Below are positions 35,053 through 43,202 of a DNA stretch of 53,837 nt, piece after piece. The translations under genes and the position numbers were made by a program. Positions within the stretch are counted from its first letter, which is position 1. Each line of letters begins with the position of its first letter. The notes under the pieces were generated by a model, which made no database searches, was not told where the DNA came from, and was given only the letters and a program-made list of their open reading frames with translations. The DNA is from Acidimicrobiales bacterium MED-G01. GTDB lineage: Bacteria > Actinomycetota > Acidimicrobiia > Acidimicrobiales > Poriferisodalaceae. The stretch covers positions 1-53,837 of the forward strand of contig NTLA01000004.1 of assembly GCA_002457435.1 (NCBI GenBank), read 5' to 3'.

Positions 35053-36689
35053 TCGACCCCGAAGAAAAATGGGTAGTGGCTTTGTCCGCCAGTATGAATC
35101 TCTGTTTCAACGGTTGGTCTGTTCTCCGTCACCCACTCTGTGATTGCTCGAGTGTCAGCGTCACTTGCGCCTTCGCCAACAATCAACGACAGAATTTCGC
35201 TCTCTTCACCGATGATCTCGTTTAACAGATTCGTAGCGGCTTCAACCAGAGTGGTGCCGATGGCGCACACACCATCTCGATTAAGGCCTATCCAATCACC
35301 CTCTGCGACGTTTCCAACTGGTGTGCTACTTGATCGGACTGCCTGGGTCACCTCGCCTACATCAACTCCTGAAGCGATCTCTGACATCGCCTCGGCGTTT
35401 TCGGTCGCGATTGCTTGAGGGTCATAGCCCAATAGTGAGGCGAAGCCTTCAGGCACGGACGTCGTTGGAACCACTACAACAGTTTTCTCTGTTTCGTCGT
35501 CAACGGTTCGAGCAACAGCCACAATGTTTGAGTTATTGGGCAAGATCACTATTTGCTCTGCTGGGGCACGCTCCACCGCCTCCAGGAGTTCTGAGGTGGA
35601 AGGATTCATGCTTTGCCCACCCAACACAAGTTCCTGAACCCCGAGACTATGAAAGATTCGGCCAATTCCCGGGGCCGGGGAAACAGCAACTACGGCGCAG
35701 GGAACCTGCTGCGGCACTGCTAATTCATCTGCTTTCCCGCTCTCAGCGGCTTCGCGAACCCACCGTTCCTCCATTACTTCTTCAGCTAGGTCAGTCACCC
35801 TGATGCGCTGCGGCCGGCCAACTTCGATGCCGGCCTCTACGGCCGGACCGATGGCATCCGTGTGGATATGGCAATTCCAAAGTCCGTCACCACCAACGAC
35901 GACTATTGAATCACCAAGTCCTGCCCACACGTTCTTGAATCCCTCAATAGCTTCATCTGGGGCATTAAGCAGGTACATAACTTCATACCGAAGTTCAGAG
36001 ATTTCCTCGTGTTGTTTCACACCGACTATTGCACTCGCTATCTCCGTCGAGTTCTCCGCTACTGGAAGGGCGCGCCCGTCTAGTACATGCAAAATTGCGT
36101 GTAGTAAGAGAAGAAAACCTGCTCCTCCTGCATCTACTACCCCCGCTTCGCGCAGCACAACAAGCTGCTCTGGAGTCCGTTCTAAGGCAGCTTCACCTTC
36201 CGTGAGGGCCTCTTCTACCACCTTTAAGATGGCACCGGTTTCTGCCGCATCCCGAGCCGCTCGAGCTACGTCACGCACCACAGTCAAGATGGTCCCCTCG
36301 ACTGGTTTCATAACAGCACCATCAGCGGCAGCACTTGCTTCGGTTAACGCGTTGGCTAAAACCTCACCATCTATGTCGTCTGCTTTGGCAAAACAACCGC
36401 TCATCCCGCGCAACACCTGCGACAAGATCACACCCGAATTGCCGCGTGCCCCCATCAGAGAACCATGAGATAAAGCGGCGCACACGGCTTCTCGGTCATC
36501 GAAATCGACCGCTTCCATTTCCTCTAGGACTGATCTCACAGTCAGGAACATATTGGTGCCTGTGTCCCCATCAGGAACTGGGTACACGTTGAGTCGATTT
36601 ATGGACTCCTTGTGATCCGCTAAGGCATCGTGAAATGCCGATACGACTTCCACGATCTGAGTTGTGGCCAAAAAAGAGACTGTTTCCAC
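35049..36689 (-). CDS. fakA: DAK2-domain fatty acid kinase subunit A (FakA/YloV family)
   Basis: FakA phosphorylates exogenous fatty acids bound to a FakB (DegV) protein. The 546-residue protein has an N-terminal DAK2/DhaL domain with INRLNVYPVPDGDTGTNMFLT (metal-ATP ligands), SLMGARGNSGVILSQVLRG and GTILTVVRDVA. A middle domain has YEVMYLLNAP and NCHIHTDAIGPAVEAG. The C-terminal DAK1-like/DegV-like domain contains ILPNNSNIVAVART. No fakB is seen in the window. It sits upstream of recG as in most Gram-positives. The rpmB gene that often precedes it is absent. The start is probably GTG at 36689. Confidence 0.85.
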   Translation of the reverse strand: METVSFLATTQIVEVVSAFHDALADHKESINRLNVYPVPDGDTGTNMFLTVRSVLEEMEAVDFDDREAVCAALSHGSLMGARGNSGVILSQVLRGMSGCFAKADDIDGEVLANALTEASAAADGAVMKPVEGTILTVVRDVARAARDAAETGAILKVVEEALTEGEAALERTPEQLVVLREAGVVDAGGAGFLLLLHAILHVLDGRALPVAENSTEIASAIVGVKQHEEISELRYEVMYLLNAPDEAIEGFKNVWAGLGDSIVVVGGDGLWNCHIHTDAIGPAVEAGIEVGRPQRIRVTDLAEEVMEERWVREAAESGKADELAVPQQVPCAVVAVSPAPGIGRIFHSLGVQELVLGGQSMNPSTSELLEAVERAPAEQIVILPNNSNIVAVARTVDDETEKTVVVVPTTSVPEGFASLLGYDPQAIATENAEAMSEIASGVDVGEVTQAVRSSSTPVGNVAEGDWIGLNRDGVCAIGTTLVEAATNLLNEIIGEESEILSLIVGEGASDADTRAITEWVTENRPTVETEIHTGGQSHYPFFFGVE

Positions 36690-36836
36690 AGAAGCCGATG
36701 CTACCGGTGACAGGCGCTACCGCTAGGTGACCAAACCTAAAGCCGATGTTCCCCCCGATCCGGGCATTCACTTGCTAAGTTGTGCCCGCTTCACTAACCG
36801 ACGTAGGGTCGCCGTAGAAGCTTGTGCCAAACTAAC

Positions 36837-36849
36837 GAACTTCAAGTTC
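36837..36849. promoter_or_regulatory. Palindrome in the fakA / CSD-like divergent region
   Basis: GAACTT-C-AAGTTC is a perfect 13-base palindrome that ends 23 bases before the GTG of the cold-shock-like gene. It could be an operator over the plus-strand promoter. The rest of the 183-bp divergent region shows no RNA gene, no reliable hexamer pair and no ORF of interest. Confidence 0.25.
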
Positions 36850-36872
36850 AGGAGTAATACCGGAGGCCAGCA

Positions 36873-37118
36873 GTGCAGGGTGTCGTAAAGTCATATGACC
36901 CTCAGACTAAGACGGGCGTGGTCGTCGATGATGTTGACCGCACTGAGCACGACTTGGCCTTAGACGCGCTCGAAGACTCAATTTTTCGAATGGTACGACA
37001 GGGGCAGAGGGTTGTCTTCGACCTCAATGAACAAGGACTAGCTACTCAGCTTCGGCTAGGTAGTGAAGTTGACCTTGGTACACCTGATTGGATCACTGCC
37101 GCGGGGGGCGACGCGTGA
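36873..37118 (+). CDS. Cold-shock-domain-like OB-fold protein, 81 aa
   Basis: The 81-residue product matches the cold-shock domain pattern in outline: QGVVKSYDPQTKTGVVVDD, a middle helix-like insertion (ALDALEDSIFRMVRQ) and GQRVVFDLNEQGLATQLRLG. In true CspA proteins RNP1 is KGFGFI and RNP2 is VFVHF. Here these positions read KTGVVV and a non-aromatic EHDLAL, so the aromatic RNA-binding face appears lost. The GTG start at 36873 has a strong GGAGG seven bases upstream. It lies 53 bases before pckG on the same strand, so it may be co-transcribed. The function is unknown. Confidence 0.75.
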   Translation: MQGVVKSYDPQTKTGVVVDDVDRTEHDLALDALEDSIFRMVRQGQRVVFDLNEQGLATQLRLGSEVDLGTPDWITAAGGDA

Positions 37119-37123
37119 CCAAG

Positions 37124-37144
37124 AACTGGGGATCCACCCCAGTT
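37124..37144 (+). other. Perfect 8-bp hairpin between the CSD-like gene and pckG
   Basis: AACTGGGG (37124-37131) and CCCCAGTT (37137-37144) form a stem with a five-base loop just after the first gene's stop codon. No U-run follows, so it is unlikely to terminate on its own. It may protect the upstream mRNA or adjust pckG expression. The pckG ribosome binding site GGAGG lies 18 bases further on. Confidence 0.45.
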
Positions 37145-37171
37145 AACGTCTGATACCCAACGGAGGTCAGC

Positions 37172-38962
37172 ATGCCTGGAACGACCACCAACCAAAACCT
37201 TCTTGAGTGGGTTGATAAGTGGGCCGAAGTGCTCACTCCCGATGCCGTCTATTGGTGCGACGGCACCCAAGAAGAATACGATCGATTCACCGAATCGATG
37301 GTCGAACAAGGGACGCTGATCCCCCTCAACGACGTAAAGCGACCGAACAGTTTTCTAGCGCGTTCCGATCCCGGTGACGTCGCTCGAGTCGAGGATCGGA
37401 CTTTCATCTGTACCGATGACCCGGAAGATGCCGGAGCCAACAACAATTGGCGAGAACCGGAGTTGATGCGATCTGAGATATTGAATCTGTTCCAAGGGTC
37501 GATGCGCGGACGGACCATGTTTGTTGTCCCTTTTTCCATGGGTCCGCTTGGCTCTCCGATCGCACACATCGGCGTTCAACTCACTGATTCACCCTATGTA
37601 GCAGCATCAATGCGAATCATGACGCGCATGGGACAGGGCGCATTGGACGCTTTGGGCAGTGACGCGTGGGTGCCCTGTATCCATTCTCTCGGCGCTCCTC
37701 TCCTTGCAGGCGAAGACGACGTGCCATGGCCTTGCGATGCAGAAAACAAATACATCGTCCATTTCCCTTCCACGAGAGAAATTTGGTCCTACGGCTCGGG
37801 CTACGGAGGAAACGCTCTTCTAGGCAAGAAGTGCTTTGCTCTTCGCATAGCGTCGACAATGGCACGAGACGAGGGCTGGCTCGCCGAGCACATGTTGATT
37901 GTGGGAGTCACTCCGCCCGGCGGCGAAACCAAATATGTCGCGGCAGCTTTTCCTTCAGCTTGCGGCAAGACCAACATGGCAATGATGATTCCGTCACTTC
38001 CAGGGTGGAAAGTCGAAACAATTGGAGACGACATCGCTTGGATGAAATTCGGGTCAGATGGTCAGTTGTACGCCATCAACCCCGAAGCTGGTTTCTTCGG
38101 AGTGGCACCGGGCACCGGTCAGGAGACCAACCCCAATGCTTTGGCAACCCTCTCTGGTAACTGTGTGTTTACCAACGTCGCCGAAACCGACGATGGTGAT
38201 ATTTGGTGGGAAGGCCTCAGTGACGAAGCTCCGGCCCGCTTGATTGACTGGAAAGGTCAAACTTGGACACCAGAATCAGAACATCCTGCCGCGCACCCCA
38301 ATGCCCGTTTCACAGTGCCGGCCTCTCAATGCCCTTCAATTGCTCCTTCGTGGGAGGACCCGGCAGGGGTACCAATTTCAGCAATACTTTTTGGCGGAAG
38401 GCGAGCAACCACAGTCCCCTTAGTGTCAGAGGCGCTTAGTTGGGAACACGGAGTATTCCTCGGATCGGTCATGTCATCTGAGAAGACCGCCGCGGCAGCA
38501 GGAACCATCGGTCAGGTGCGTCGAGACCCATTCGCGATGCTTCCATTCTGCGGCTACAACTTTGGTGATTACTTCCAGCACTGGCTGGACATCGGAAATC
38601 AACCGGGGGCCAATCTTCCGAAACTTTTTTACGTAAATTGGTTCCGGAAAGACGAAGCTGGCCAATTTATTTGGCCTGGTTTTGGCGAGAATGCAAGGGT
38701 TCTAAAGTGGGTATTGGAACGGATCGCAGGGTCGACCGACGCAATTGAGACCCCAATCGGAATGGTGCCTAAAACCGCAGATCTAGATGTCTCGGGATTG
38801 GAGCTTGGAGCCGAAGCGCTCGAAGCTTTGCTCGCCGTCGACCAAGACGAGTGGCGAAACGAATTATCACTCATCGAAGAACACTATGAAGCGATCGGCG
38901 ACAGACTACCGAGCGAGATGAGAATTCAATTGGAACGACTGGCTGACCGTTTAGCTAGCTGA
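37172..38962 (+). CDS. pckG: Phosphoenolpyruvate carboxykinase (GTP)
   Basis: PckG interconverts oxaloacetate and PEP using GTP/GDP, linking the TCA cycle to gluconeogenesis or anaplerosis. The 596-residue protein is standard length. It holds the substrate Arg loop [32 protein letters not shown], the kinase-1a P-loop signature [15 protein letters not shown] (with the reactive Cys of the GTP class), and kinase-2 GDDIAWMKF. It also has the [14 protein letters not shown] block and the guanine-binding region [27 protein letters not shown] lies five bases before the ATG. It is convergent with the small membrane-protein gene. Confidence 0.96.
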   Translation: MPGTTTNQNLLEWVDKWAEVLTPDAVYWCDGTQEEYDRFTESMVEQGTLIPLNDVKRPNSFLARSDPGDVARVEDRTFICTDDPEDAGANNNWREPELMRSEILNLFQGSMRGRTMFVVPFSMGPLGSPIAHIGVQLTDSPYVAASMRIMTRMGQGALDALGSDAWVPCIHSLGAPLLAGEDDVPWPCDAENKYIVHFPSTREIWSYGSGYGGNALLGKKCFALRIASTMARDEGWLAEHMLIVGVTPPGGETKYVAAAFPSACGKTNMAMMIPSLPGWKVETIGDDIAWMKFGSDGQLYAINPEAGFFGVAPGTGQETNPNALATLSGNCVFTNVAETDDGDIWWEGLSDEAPARLIDWKGQTWTPESEHPAAHPNARFTVPASQCPSIAPSWEDPAGVPISAILFGGRRATTVPLVSEALSWEHGVFLGSVMSSEKTAAAAGTIGQVRRDPFAMLPFCGYNFGDYFQHWLDIGNQPGANLPKLFYVNWFRKDEAGQFIWPGFGENARVLKWVLERIAGSTDAIETPIGMVPKTADLDVSGLELGAEALEALLAVDQDEWRNELSLIEEHYEAIGDRLPSEMRIQLERLADRLAS

Positions 38963-38991
38963 CACTAAATTGTCAGCGAACCAGAGTCTCC

Positions 38992-39348
38992 TTATAACAG
39001 CAGCAATGCTCGAATGCCGAGGCCCATTATGAATAGCCCTCCCCAGCCGTACAAGGCATGCAAATGTTGGCTCAGCTGGCTTCTATAGCTGTAAAGGACT
39101 GCCACAGTGACTGCGGAGAGAACTCCGTAGAACACATGGAATGAATCAGCGGTTCCATTGTCAGCATTGAGGTAAGTAGCTGCAAGAGTGACTTGAACAA
39201 AAACCCAGACCTGGACAAAGGCGGTCAGTCGCCACAGCAACTTACTTTTGAGTTTAGGTAGCCGGATAGCTACCAGCGACCATGCGCCAACTACTCCATT
39301 TCCTATCACGAGCACCCAGCATGCAAGCAGGTGGAGCTTGCCGAGCAT
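38992..39348 (-). CDS. Small four-helix membrane protein, unknown function
   Basis: The 118-residue protein is hydrophobic with about four TM segments: LHLLACWVLVIGNGVVGAWSL, LTAFVQVWVFVQVTLAATYL, SFHVFYGVLSAVTVAVLYSY, and WGGLFIMGLGIRALLLL. A short basic loop lies between helices 1 and 2 (RLPKLKSKLLWR), and the His residues in LHLLACW, HVFYG and QHLHALYGW could bind metal or heme, though this is untested. I do not recognise the family. The ATG at 39348 is preferred over the TTG one codon earlier. It lies seven bases downstream of the DUF4145-like gene and ends the racemase operon. Confidence 0.65.
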   Translation of the reverse strand: MLGKLHLLACWVLVIGNGVVGAWSLVAIRLPKLKSKLLWRLTAFVQVWVFVQVTLAATYLNADNGTADSFHVFYGVLSAVTVAVLYSYRSQLSQHLHALYGWGGLFIMGLGIRALLLL

Positions 39349-39355
39349 CAACGTC

Positions 39356-39718
39356 TCAATTCGTTTGGTCCGCGAGTAGGTGCAGAAACATCGTCAAGTT
39401 CTGCGCGTCGCTGTGACCATCGACGAGCTTCAGCTCAGCCGGATTTTTAGCCGAATCATCAGTCATCGAAACGACATCGAGGGCTCTGAGGAGTCCCACC
39501 GGTGCACCTTGATCGACCAAAGCCGCGACGTCTCGGCCTATATGCCGGCCTCGAAGTCCGCGTTCTTGGATAAGTGACCGGATGATTATGCGAAGAATCG
39601 CACAGGCAGAGGCGGGTGATAGCGCAATTATCGCTTGTGCTTCTGCGTAGAGAGGAACGAGGTTGCTAGGCAGACCCGATGGCGCTGCCCCAGGTTCGAG
39701 TTCACGTTCTGACGTCAG
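39356..39718 (-). CDS. DUF4145-like protein, apparent CTG start
   Basis: The 363-base frame has no in-frame stop and encodes about 120 residues: ELEPGAAPSGLPSNLVPLYAEA, QAIIALSPASACAILRIIIRSLIQERG, DQGAPVGLLRALDVV and KNPAELKLVDGHSDAQNLTMFL. The Y-EA...SP-A-A-LLR-x-LE layout and the helix near the end resemble DUF4145 domains, which are often attached to nucleases or defence proteins but also occur alone. There is no ATG, GTG or TTG before about residue 65. A CTG at 39718 overlaps the racemase stop as CTGA and has AGGAG seven bases upstream, as expected of a coupled start. Function unknown. Confidence 0.68.
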   Translation of the reverse strand: MTSERELEPGAAPSGLPSNLVPLYAEAQAIIALSPASACAILRIIIRSLIQERGLRGRHIGRDVAALVDQGAPVGLLRALDVVSMTDDSAKNPAELKLVDGHSDAQNLTMFLHLLADQTN

Positions 39719-40860
39719 GCCACCGCTCCTACATCGCGCAGTTTGAGAATGTCGTCAGGGTCGTAACCTGCTGATCGCAGGACTTCATCCGTGTGTTGTC
39801 CGGGATGAGCCGGCGGTCCTTGAATCGTTTCCTGTGTCCGGCTGAACCGGGGCGAGGGATTTGGTTGAGTAACGCCCGCCACCTCTGTGAATACCTCACG
39901 GTGTTGGTTATGCGGGTGATTTGGCGCCTCAGCCAATGTCAATACAGGGGCGAAACAGACATCTGTGGCGTCCATTATTTCGCACCATTCGTCTCTTGTC
40001 TTCGTCATGAACACAGCGCTTATACGTTCCTTCAAGTTAGGCCACGAGGTTCTCACCATTTGCGAGGCAAAGTCTTCCTCCTGGTCGAGTCCTGTCAGAC
40101 GCATGAGTTCAGAATAGAACTGGGGCTCAATGGAGCCAATCGATATGTATCGACCATCGGCGCATTCATACACATCGTAGAAGTGGCTACCAGTATCAAG
40201 TAGATTCGTCCCGCGCTCGTCATTCCATACACCCAAAGCTCTCATCGAATGGAACATGGCCATCAGACTGGCTGCTCCGTCGACCATGGCAGCGTCGACT
40301 ACCTGGCCTTGTCCTGATCGCTGAGCCTCCACTACTGCACATACCACTCCAAATGCCAGCAGCATGCCTCCTCCTCCAAAGTCACCCACAAGATTGAGTG
40401 GGGGCACCGGTGCTTCTCCGTGGCGCCCAATCGGCTCGAGAGCCCCTGCCAGCGCTATGTAGTTAATGTCATGTCCGGCGGCCATCGCATACGGGCCTTC
40501 TTGACCCCAACCTGTCATGCGTCCAAAGACGAGCCGAGGATTTCGGGCGAGACACTCTTCCGGTCCGAGCCCAAGACGTTCCATGACGCCGGGTCTGAAA
40601 CCTTCAATCAGAGCATCGGCGTTCTCGATAAGGCGCAAAACAACCTCTACCCCCTCGGGATTCTTGAGATCAACCCCAATTGACGACCGCCCTCGCGCGA
40701 GAACGTCAATCGGCGGATTGTCTGAATCGATGCCTGAGACGTTGCCAGCACGGTCGATTCTGATCACCTCGGCGCCCATGTCGCTGAGCATCATCCCGCA
40801 AAACGGTGCTGGACCAATGCCTTGAAGTTCTATTACGCGGATTCCTTGAAGCGGACCCAT
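39715..40860 (-). CDS. mcr: Alpha-methylacyl-CoA racemase (CaiB/BaiF family III CoA transferase fold)
   Basis: This enzyme inverts the 2-methyl stereocentre of branched acyl-CoA esters so that beta-oxidation can proceed. The 381-residue chain has PLQGIRVIELQGIGPAPFCGM at the start, DALIEGFRPGVMERLGLGPE and GRMTGWGQEGPYA. The catalytic residues expected from mycobacterial Mcr are present: His in GHDINYIALAG, Asp in NLVGDFGGGGM and Glu in YDVYECADGRY. These motifs favour racemase over formyl-CoA-type transferase. It is followed by the CTG-start gene with a four-base overlap and preceded, 70 bases away, by the FMN protein gene. Confidence 0.88.
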   Translation of the reverse strand: MGPLQGIRVIELQGIGPAPFCGMMLSDMGAEVIRIDRAGNVSGIDSDNPPIDVLARGRSSIGVDLKNPEGVEVVLRLIENADALIEGFRPGVMERLGLGPEECLARNPRLVFGRMTGWGQEGPYAMAAGHDINYIALAGALEPIGRHGEAPVPPLNLVGDFGGGGMLLAFGVVCAVVEAQRSGQGQVVDAAMVDGAASLMAMFHSMRALGVWNDERGTNLLDTGSHFYDVYECADGRYISIGSIEPQFYSELMRLTGLDQEEDFASQMVRTSWPNLKERISAVFMTKTRDEWCEIMDATDVCFAPVLTLAEAPNHPHNQHREVFTEVAGVTQPNPSPRFSRTQETIQGPPAHPGQHTDEVLRSAGYDPDDILKLRDVGAVA

Positions 40861-40930
40861 ACCAATCTCCCTACGTATTTCAGAAACAATCTAGTACCTG
40901 ACTACACCGTGTCCCAGATGACCGGCACTC

Positions 40931-41551
40931 TCACCAAAGTTGGTCATTGTTCCGTCGTTCTGAGGTTCTGTCATATTCCAGGGCGTCGAAATCATCGGCA
41001 GCGGTCGCCTCTAACATTTGACCTGCAGATGGCACGTCACCTGGACGTACTTGGTTATCCGCATCCCATAGGCCAGCACGAACTAAGGCTTTCGAACATT
41101 GGAAATACGCTCGATCAACTTTTACTTCAACCACTGTTTTGGGCGACTTTCCATCAATGGTGAAGACCTCAAGCAAGTCTGGCGATACTGAAATAGAAGC
41201 GCGACCATTAATACGCATTGTTTCCCCTATTCCGGGGACTAGAAACAAGAGAGCTATTCGGTTATCACCAACGATATTTCGCAACGTGTCCAACCGATTA
41301 TTCCCTCTTCTATCCGCGAACTGGATCGTGTTCTCATCGACAACGCGGACGACACTTCCGTTCTCACCCCGTGGCGAACAATCAAGGCCTTCCACTCCGA
41401 CAGTCGCCACCGCCATGAAAGGTGCCGCCTCAATGAATGCTCGGTATTCCGGGTTGAGATGCGTTATTTCCTTAGTGATCGCCCTTGGCGTAGCTGCGCC
41501 ATAAAGAGAGTCAAGCTGCTCTGTATCTGTGATTACGTTTTGTGGAGTCAA
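40931..41551 (-). CDS. FMN-binding split-barrel protein (pyridoxamine-5'-phosphate oxidase superfamily)
   Basis: The 206-residue protein has the split-barrel flavin pattern: YRAFIEAAPFMAVATVGVEGLDCSPRG, ENTIQFADRRGNNRLDTLRNI, RIALLFLVPGIGETMRINGRA and a C-terminal helix. The SPRGE and RRGNNR stretches resemble the MSMEG_1061-type flavin reductase/oxidase group, a large actinobacterial family that uses FMN or F420. The cofactor and substrate cannot be decided here. The start is TTG at 41551, overlapping the hydrolase stop as TTGA. It lies between the hydrolase and racemase genes. Confidence 0.82.
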   Translation of the reverse strand: MTPQNVITDTEQLDSLYGAATPRAITKEITHLNPEYRAFIEAAPFMAVATVGVEGLDCSPRGENGSVVRVVDENTIQFADRRGNNRLDTLRNIVGDNRIALLFLVPGIGETMRINGRASISVSPDLLEVFTIDGKSPKTVVEVKVDRAYFQCSKALVRAGLWDADNQVRPGDVPSAGQMLEATAADDFDALEYDRTSERRNNDQLW

Positions 41552-42444
41552 TTTGTCCGTTCCACCAATCTCTGGAAGTCAGTTAAATAATGACCCCACA
41601 ACGGTTCAGGAATATCGTGGCCCATTTGATCATGAATCACTAATTCTGCGCCGGGAATTAGAGCCGCAGTTGCTTCGCCTCCGTCCAGCTGAACCAGCGG
41701 GTCAAGCCGGCCGTGGACAACCATTGCAGGAGTCGTGACCATAGGAAGCTGTTTCGCTCGCGAACCAGATGTCATGATCGCCAAGAGTTGCCAACTTTTC
41801 CCCTGTGGGTGGTAGCAACGGTCATATGCGGCCTCTTCAAGGGAGCGAGCCCAACTTTCTTCATACAGCGACCCGCTATGAAGTCGCCGTGCTGCAACAG
41901 CGCTGTTCACCACGTCCTCGCGGTCGTTGCCGACCGCGACCAGTTGGGCAGCTGACTCAGGAGTCGATTGACCAACACCGGGTTCCCCAGTCGTCGACAT
42001 GACCGAAGTCATCGAACGAAGTCGATCAGCGTGCTGAATCGCCAACGTTTGAGCAATCATCCCACCCATAGACATTCCCCATACATGTGCTCGCTTGACA
42101 TCCAGTGCATCGAGAACTGCAACGCAATCCGCCGCCATATCAGATAGGTCATAGGCAGCGGTGTAGTTCTCGACTGACCGATCTTTGAACCAGCCATCTA
42201 TCAATGCTTCCATGTTCGGAGGATCACCTGAAGTTTTTGACGACATTCCGACATCGCGATTGTCCATTCGAATCACGTAAAAACCGGAGTCACGAAACCT
42301 CATAACCCAGTCGGGCAAGAAATTTATTAGCTGGCTCCCCAAGCCATTAATAAACAGAAGAGCAGGATCGCTGCTGTCCCCGGAAGCAACATAATGGAGT
42401 TCGGTTTCGCCATTTCGAGCCATTCCCGCAAGTTCCTGTGTCAT
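41548..42444 (-). CDS. Alpha/beta-hydrolase family protein
   Basis: The 298-residue cytosolic protein shows the hydrolase fold: LLFINGLGSQL (oxyanion region), RMDNRDVGMSS, and HVWGMSMGGMIAQTLAIQH with the GxSxG nucleophile Ser. The acid Asp is in VVHGRLDPLV and the catalytic His in IHDQMGHDIPE. The catalytic triad is complete. The substrate is unknown, with esters or lactones possible. The ATG at 42444 overlaps the preceding gene's stop as TGATG. It is part of the racemase operon. Confidence 0.85.
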   Translation of the reverse strand: MTQELAGMARNGETELHYVASGDSSDPALLFINGLGSQLINFLPDWVMRFRDSGFYVIRMDNRDVGMSSKTSGDPPNMEALIDGWFKDRSVENYTAAYDLSDMAADCVAVLDALDVKRAHVWGMSMGGMIAQTLAIQHADRLRSMTSVMSTTGEPGVGQSTPESAAQLVAVGNDREDVVNSAVAARRLHSGSLYEESWARSLEEAAYDRCYHPQGKSWQLLAIMTSGSRAKQLPMVTTPAMVVHGRLDPLVQLDGGEATAALIPGAELVIHDQMGHDIPEPLWGHYLTDFQRLVERTN

Positions 42445-43145
42445 CAGAGTCCTTTCTCATCGAACGCTTCAAGTTGTCGGTCCAATCGTTGTATTGCCTG
42501 CACCGTTCGTGATCCCCACCAAAAAAGATCTTGACCATCAATCAGAAGGGTCGGTGCTATTGCCTCCAAGACATCTATGTGTCGTTTCCCGAATGGATAG
42601 GGCTCGCTAGGCGCCAGGACGATGTCGGGTTCAGATTTCAAAAGAGCTTCGTCATCGAGTGTCGGGTATAGATCCTCATTTTCAGAGAAAACCACATCAA
42701 CACCCAGGTGATTCAACAAAGAAACTCCGTAGGTGCCAGTAGTGACCGTCATCCAGGGTCGCCGCCAAATGGGGACAAACGCTTTTAGACCTCGGCTTTT
42801 CCGGGGAACATCGAGAGAATAAGACCACTGAGCCCCAACTATCGATGCCAGCCGTCCGAGCTCGGTGCCCACATCGGAGACAGATGTCACGTGCAAAGAC
42901 TCAACCTTGAGGTTGTGACTCGCTAGCTCCTGATAGTCCTCCAGTCGATTTTCTTCCTGATCAAAAACCACCAGGTCCGGAGCCAGAGCCTCGATACCGA
43001 CCAAGTCGGGATCCTTGGTCCCCCCTACGTGTGCGATGCCCGGCTGTTCGCAAAACCGCGTGCAGGCGATGGGTTCAATCCCCCATGCAAGCAATGTTTC
43101 GGTCACACTGGGAACCAAACTCACCACGCGGATCGACGAGATCAT
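42444..43145 (-). CDS. BtuF-like metal/cobalamin receptor, no signal peptide
   Basis: The 233-residue protein has the class III solute-binding fold: SLVPSVTETLLAWGIEPIACTRFCEQP (a typical BtuF/FepB start), LAPDLVVFDQEENRLEDYQEL, WMTVTTGTYGVSLLNHLGVDVVFSE and DIVLAPSEPYPFG. There is no signal peptide, lipobox or transport partner nearby, so it appears to be cytoplasmic. Such proteins may bind cobalamin or another ligand inside the cell. The start ATG has TACTCT at -12 to -7 and no ribosome binding site, so it may be leaderless. It is the first gene of the racemase operon and divergent from uvrD2. Confidence 0.8.
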   Translation of the reverse strand: MISSIRVVSLVPSVTETLLAWGIEPIACTRFCEQPGIAHVGGTKDPDLVGIEALAPDLVVFDQEENRLEDYQELASHNLKVESLHVTSVSDVGTELGRLASIVGAQWSYSLDVPRKSRGLKAFVPIWRRPWMTVTTGTYGVSLLNHLGVDVVFSENEDLYPTLDDEALLKSEPDIVLAPSEPYPFGKRHIDVLEAIAPTLLIDGQDLFWWGSRTVQAIQRLDRQLEAFDEKGL

Positions 43146-43202
43146 GGTCCGAGAGTAGACCCAACGGCGCCACGGTCCTACCTAGGCAGTAGCGTCACTG
43201 AG

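Noticed and set aside
35803-36468. 221-aa plus-strand ORF opposite fakA
   Set aside because: Shadow of the FakA frame, Ser/Ala/Pro-rich without motif. fakA has intact family motifs on the other strand.
39380-39577. 65-aa plus-strand ORF downstream of the membrane-protein gene
   Set aside because: It is antisense to the DUF4145-like frame, which has family-like sequence, a ribosome binding site and operon spacing. The plus-strand frame has none of these.
43066-43092. T-arm-like GGGTTCAATCCC stretch suggesting a tRNA
   Set aside because: It lies inside the coding frame of the BtuF-like gene, and no acceptor, D or anticodon arms can be drawn around it.
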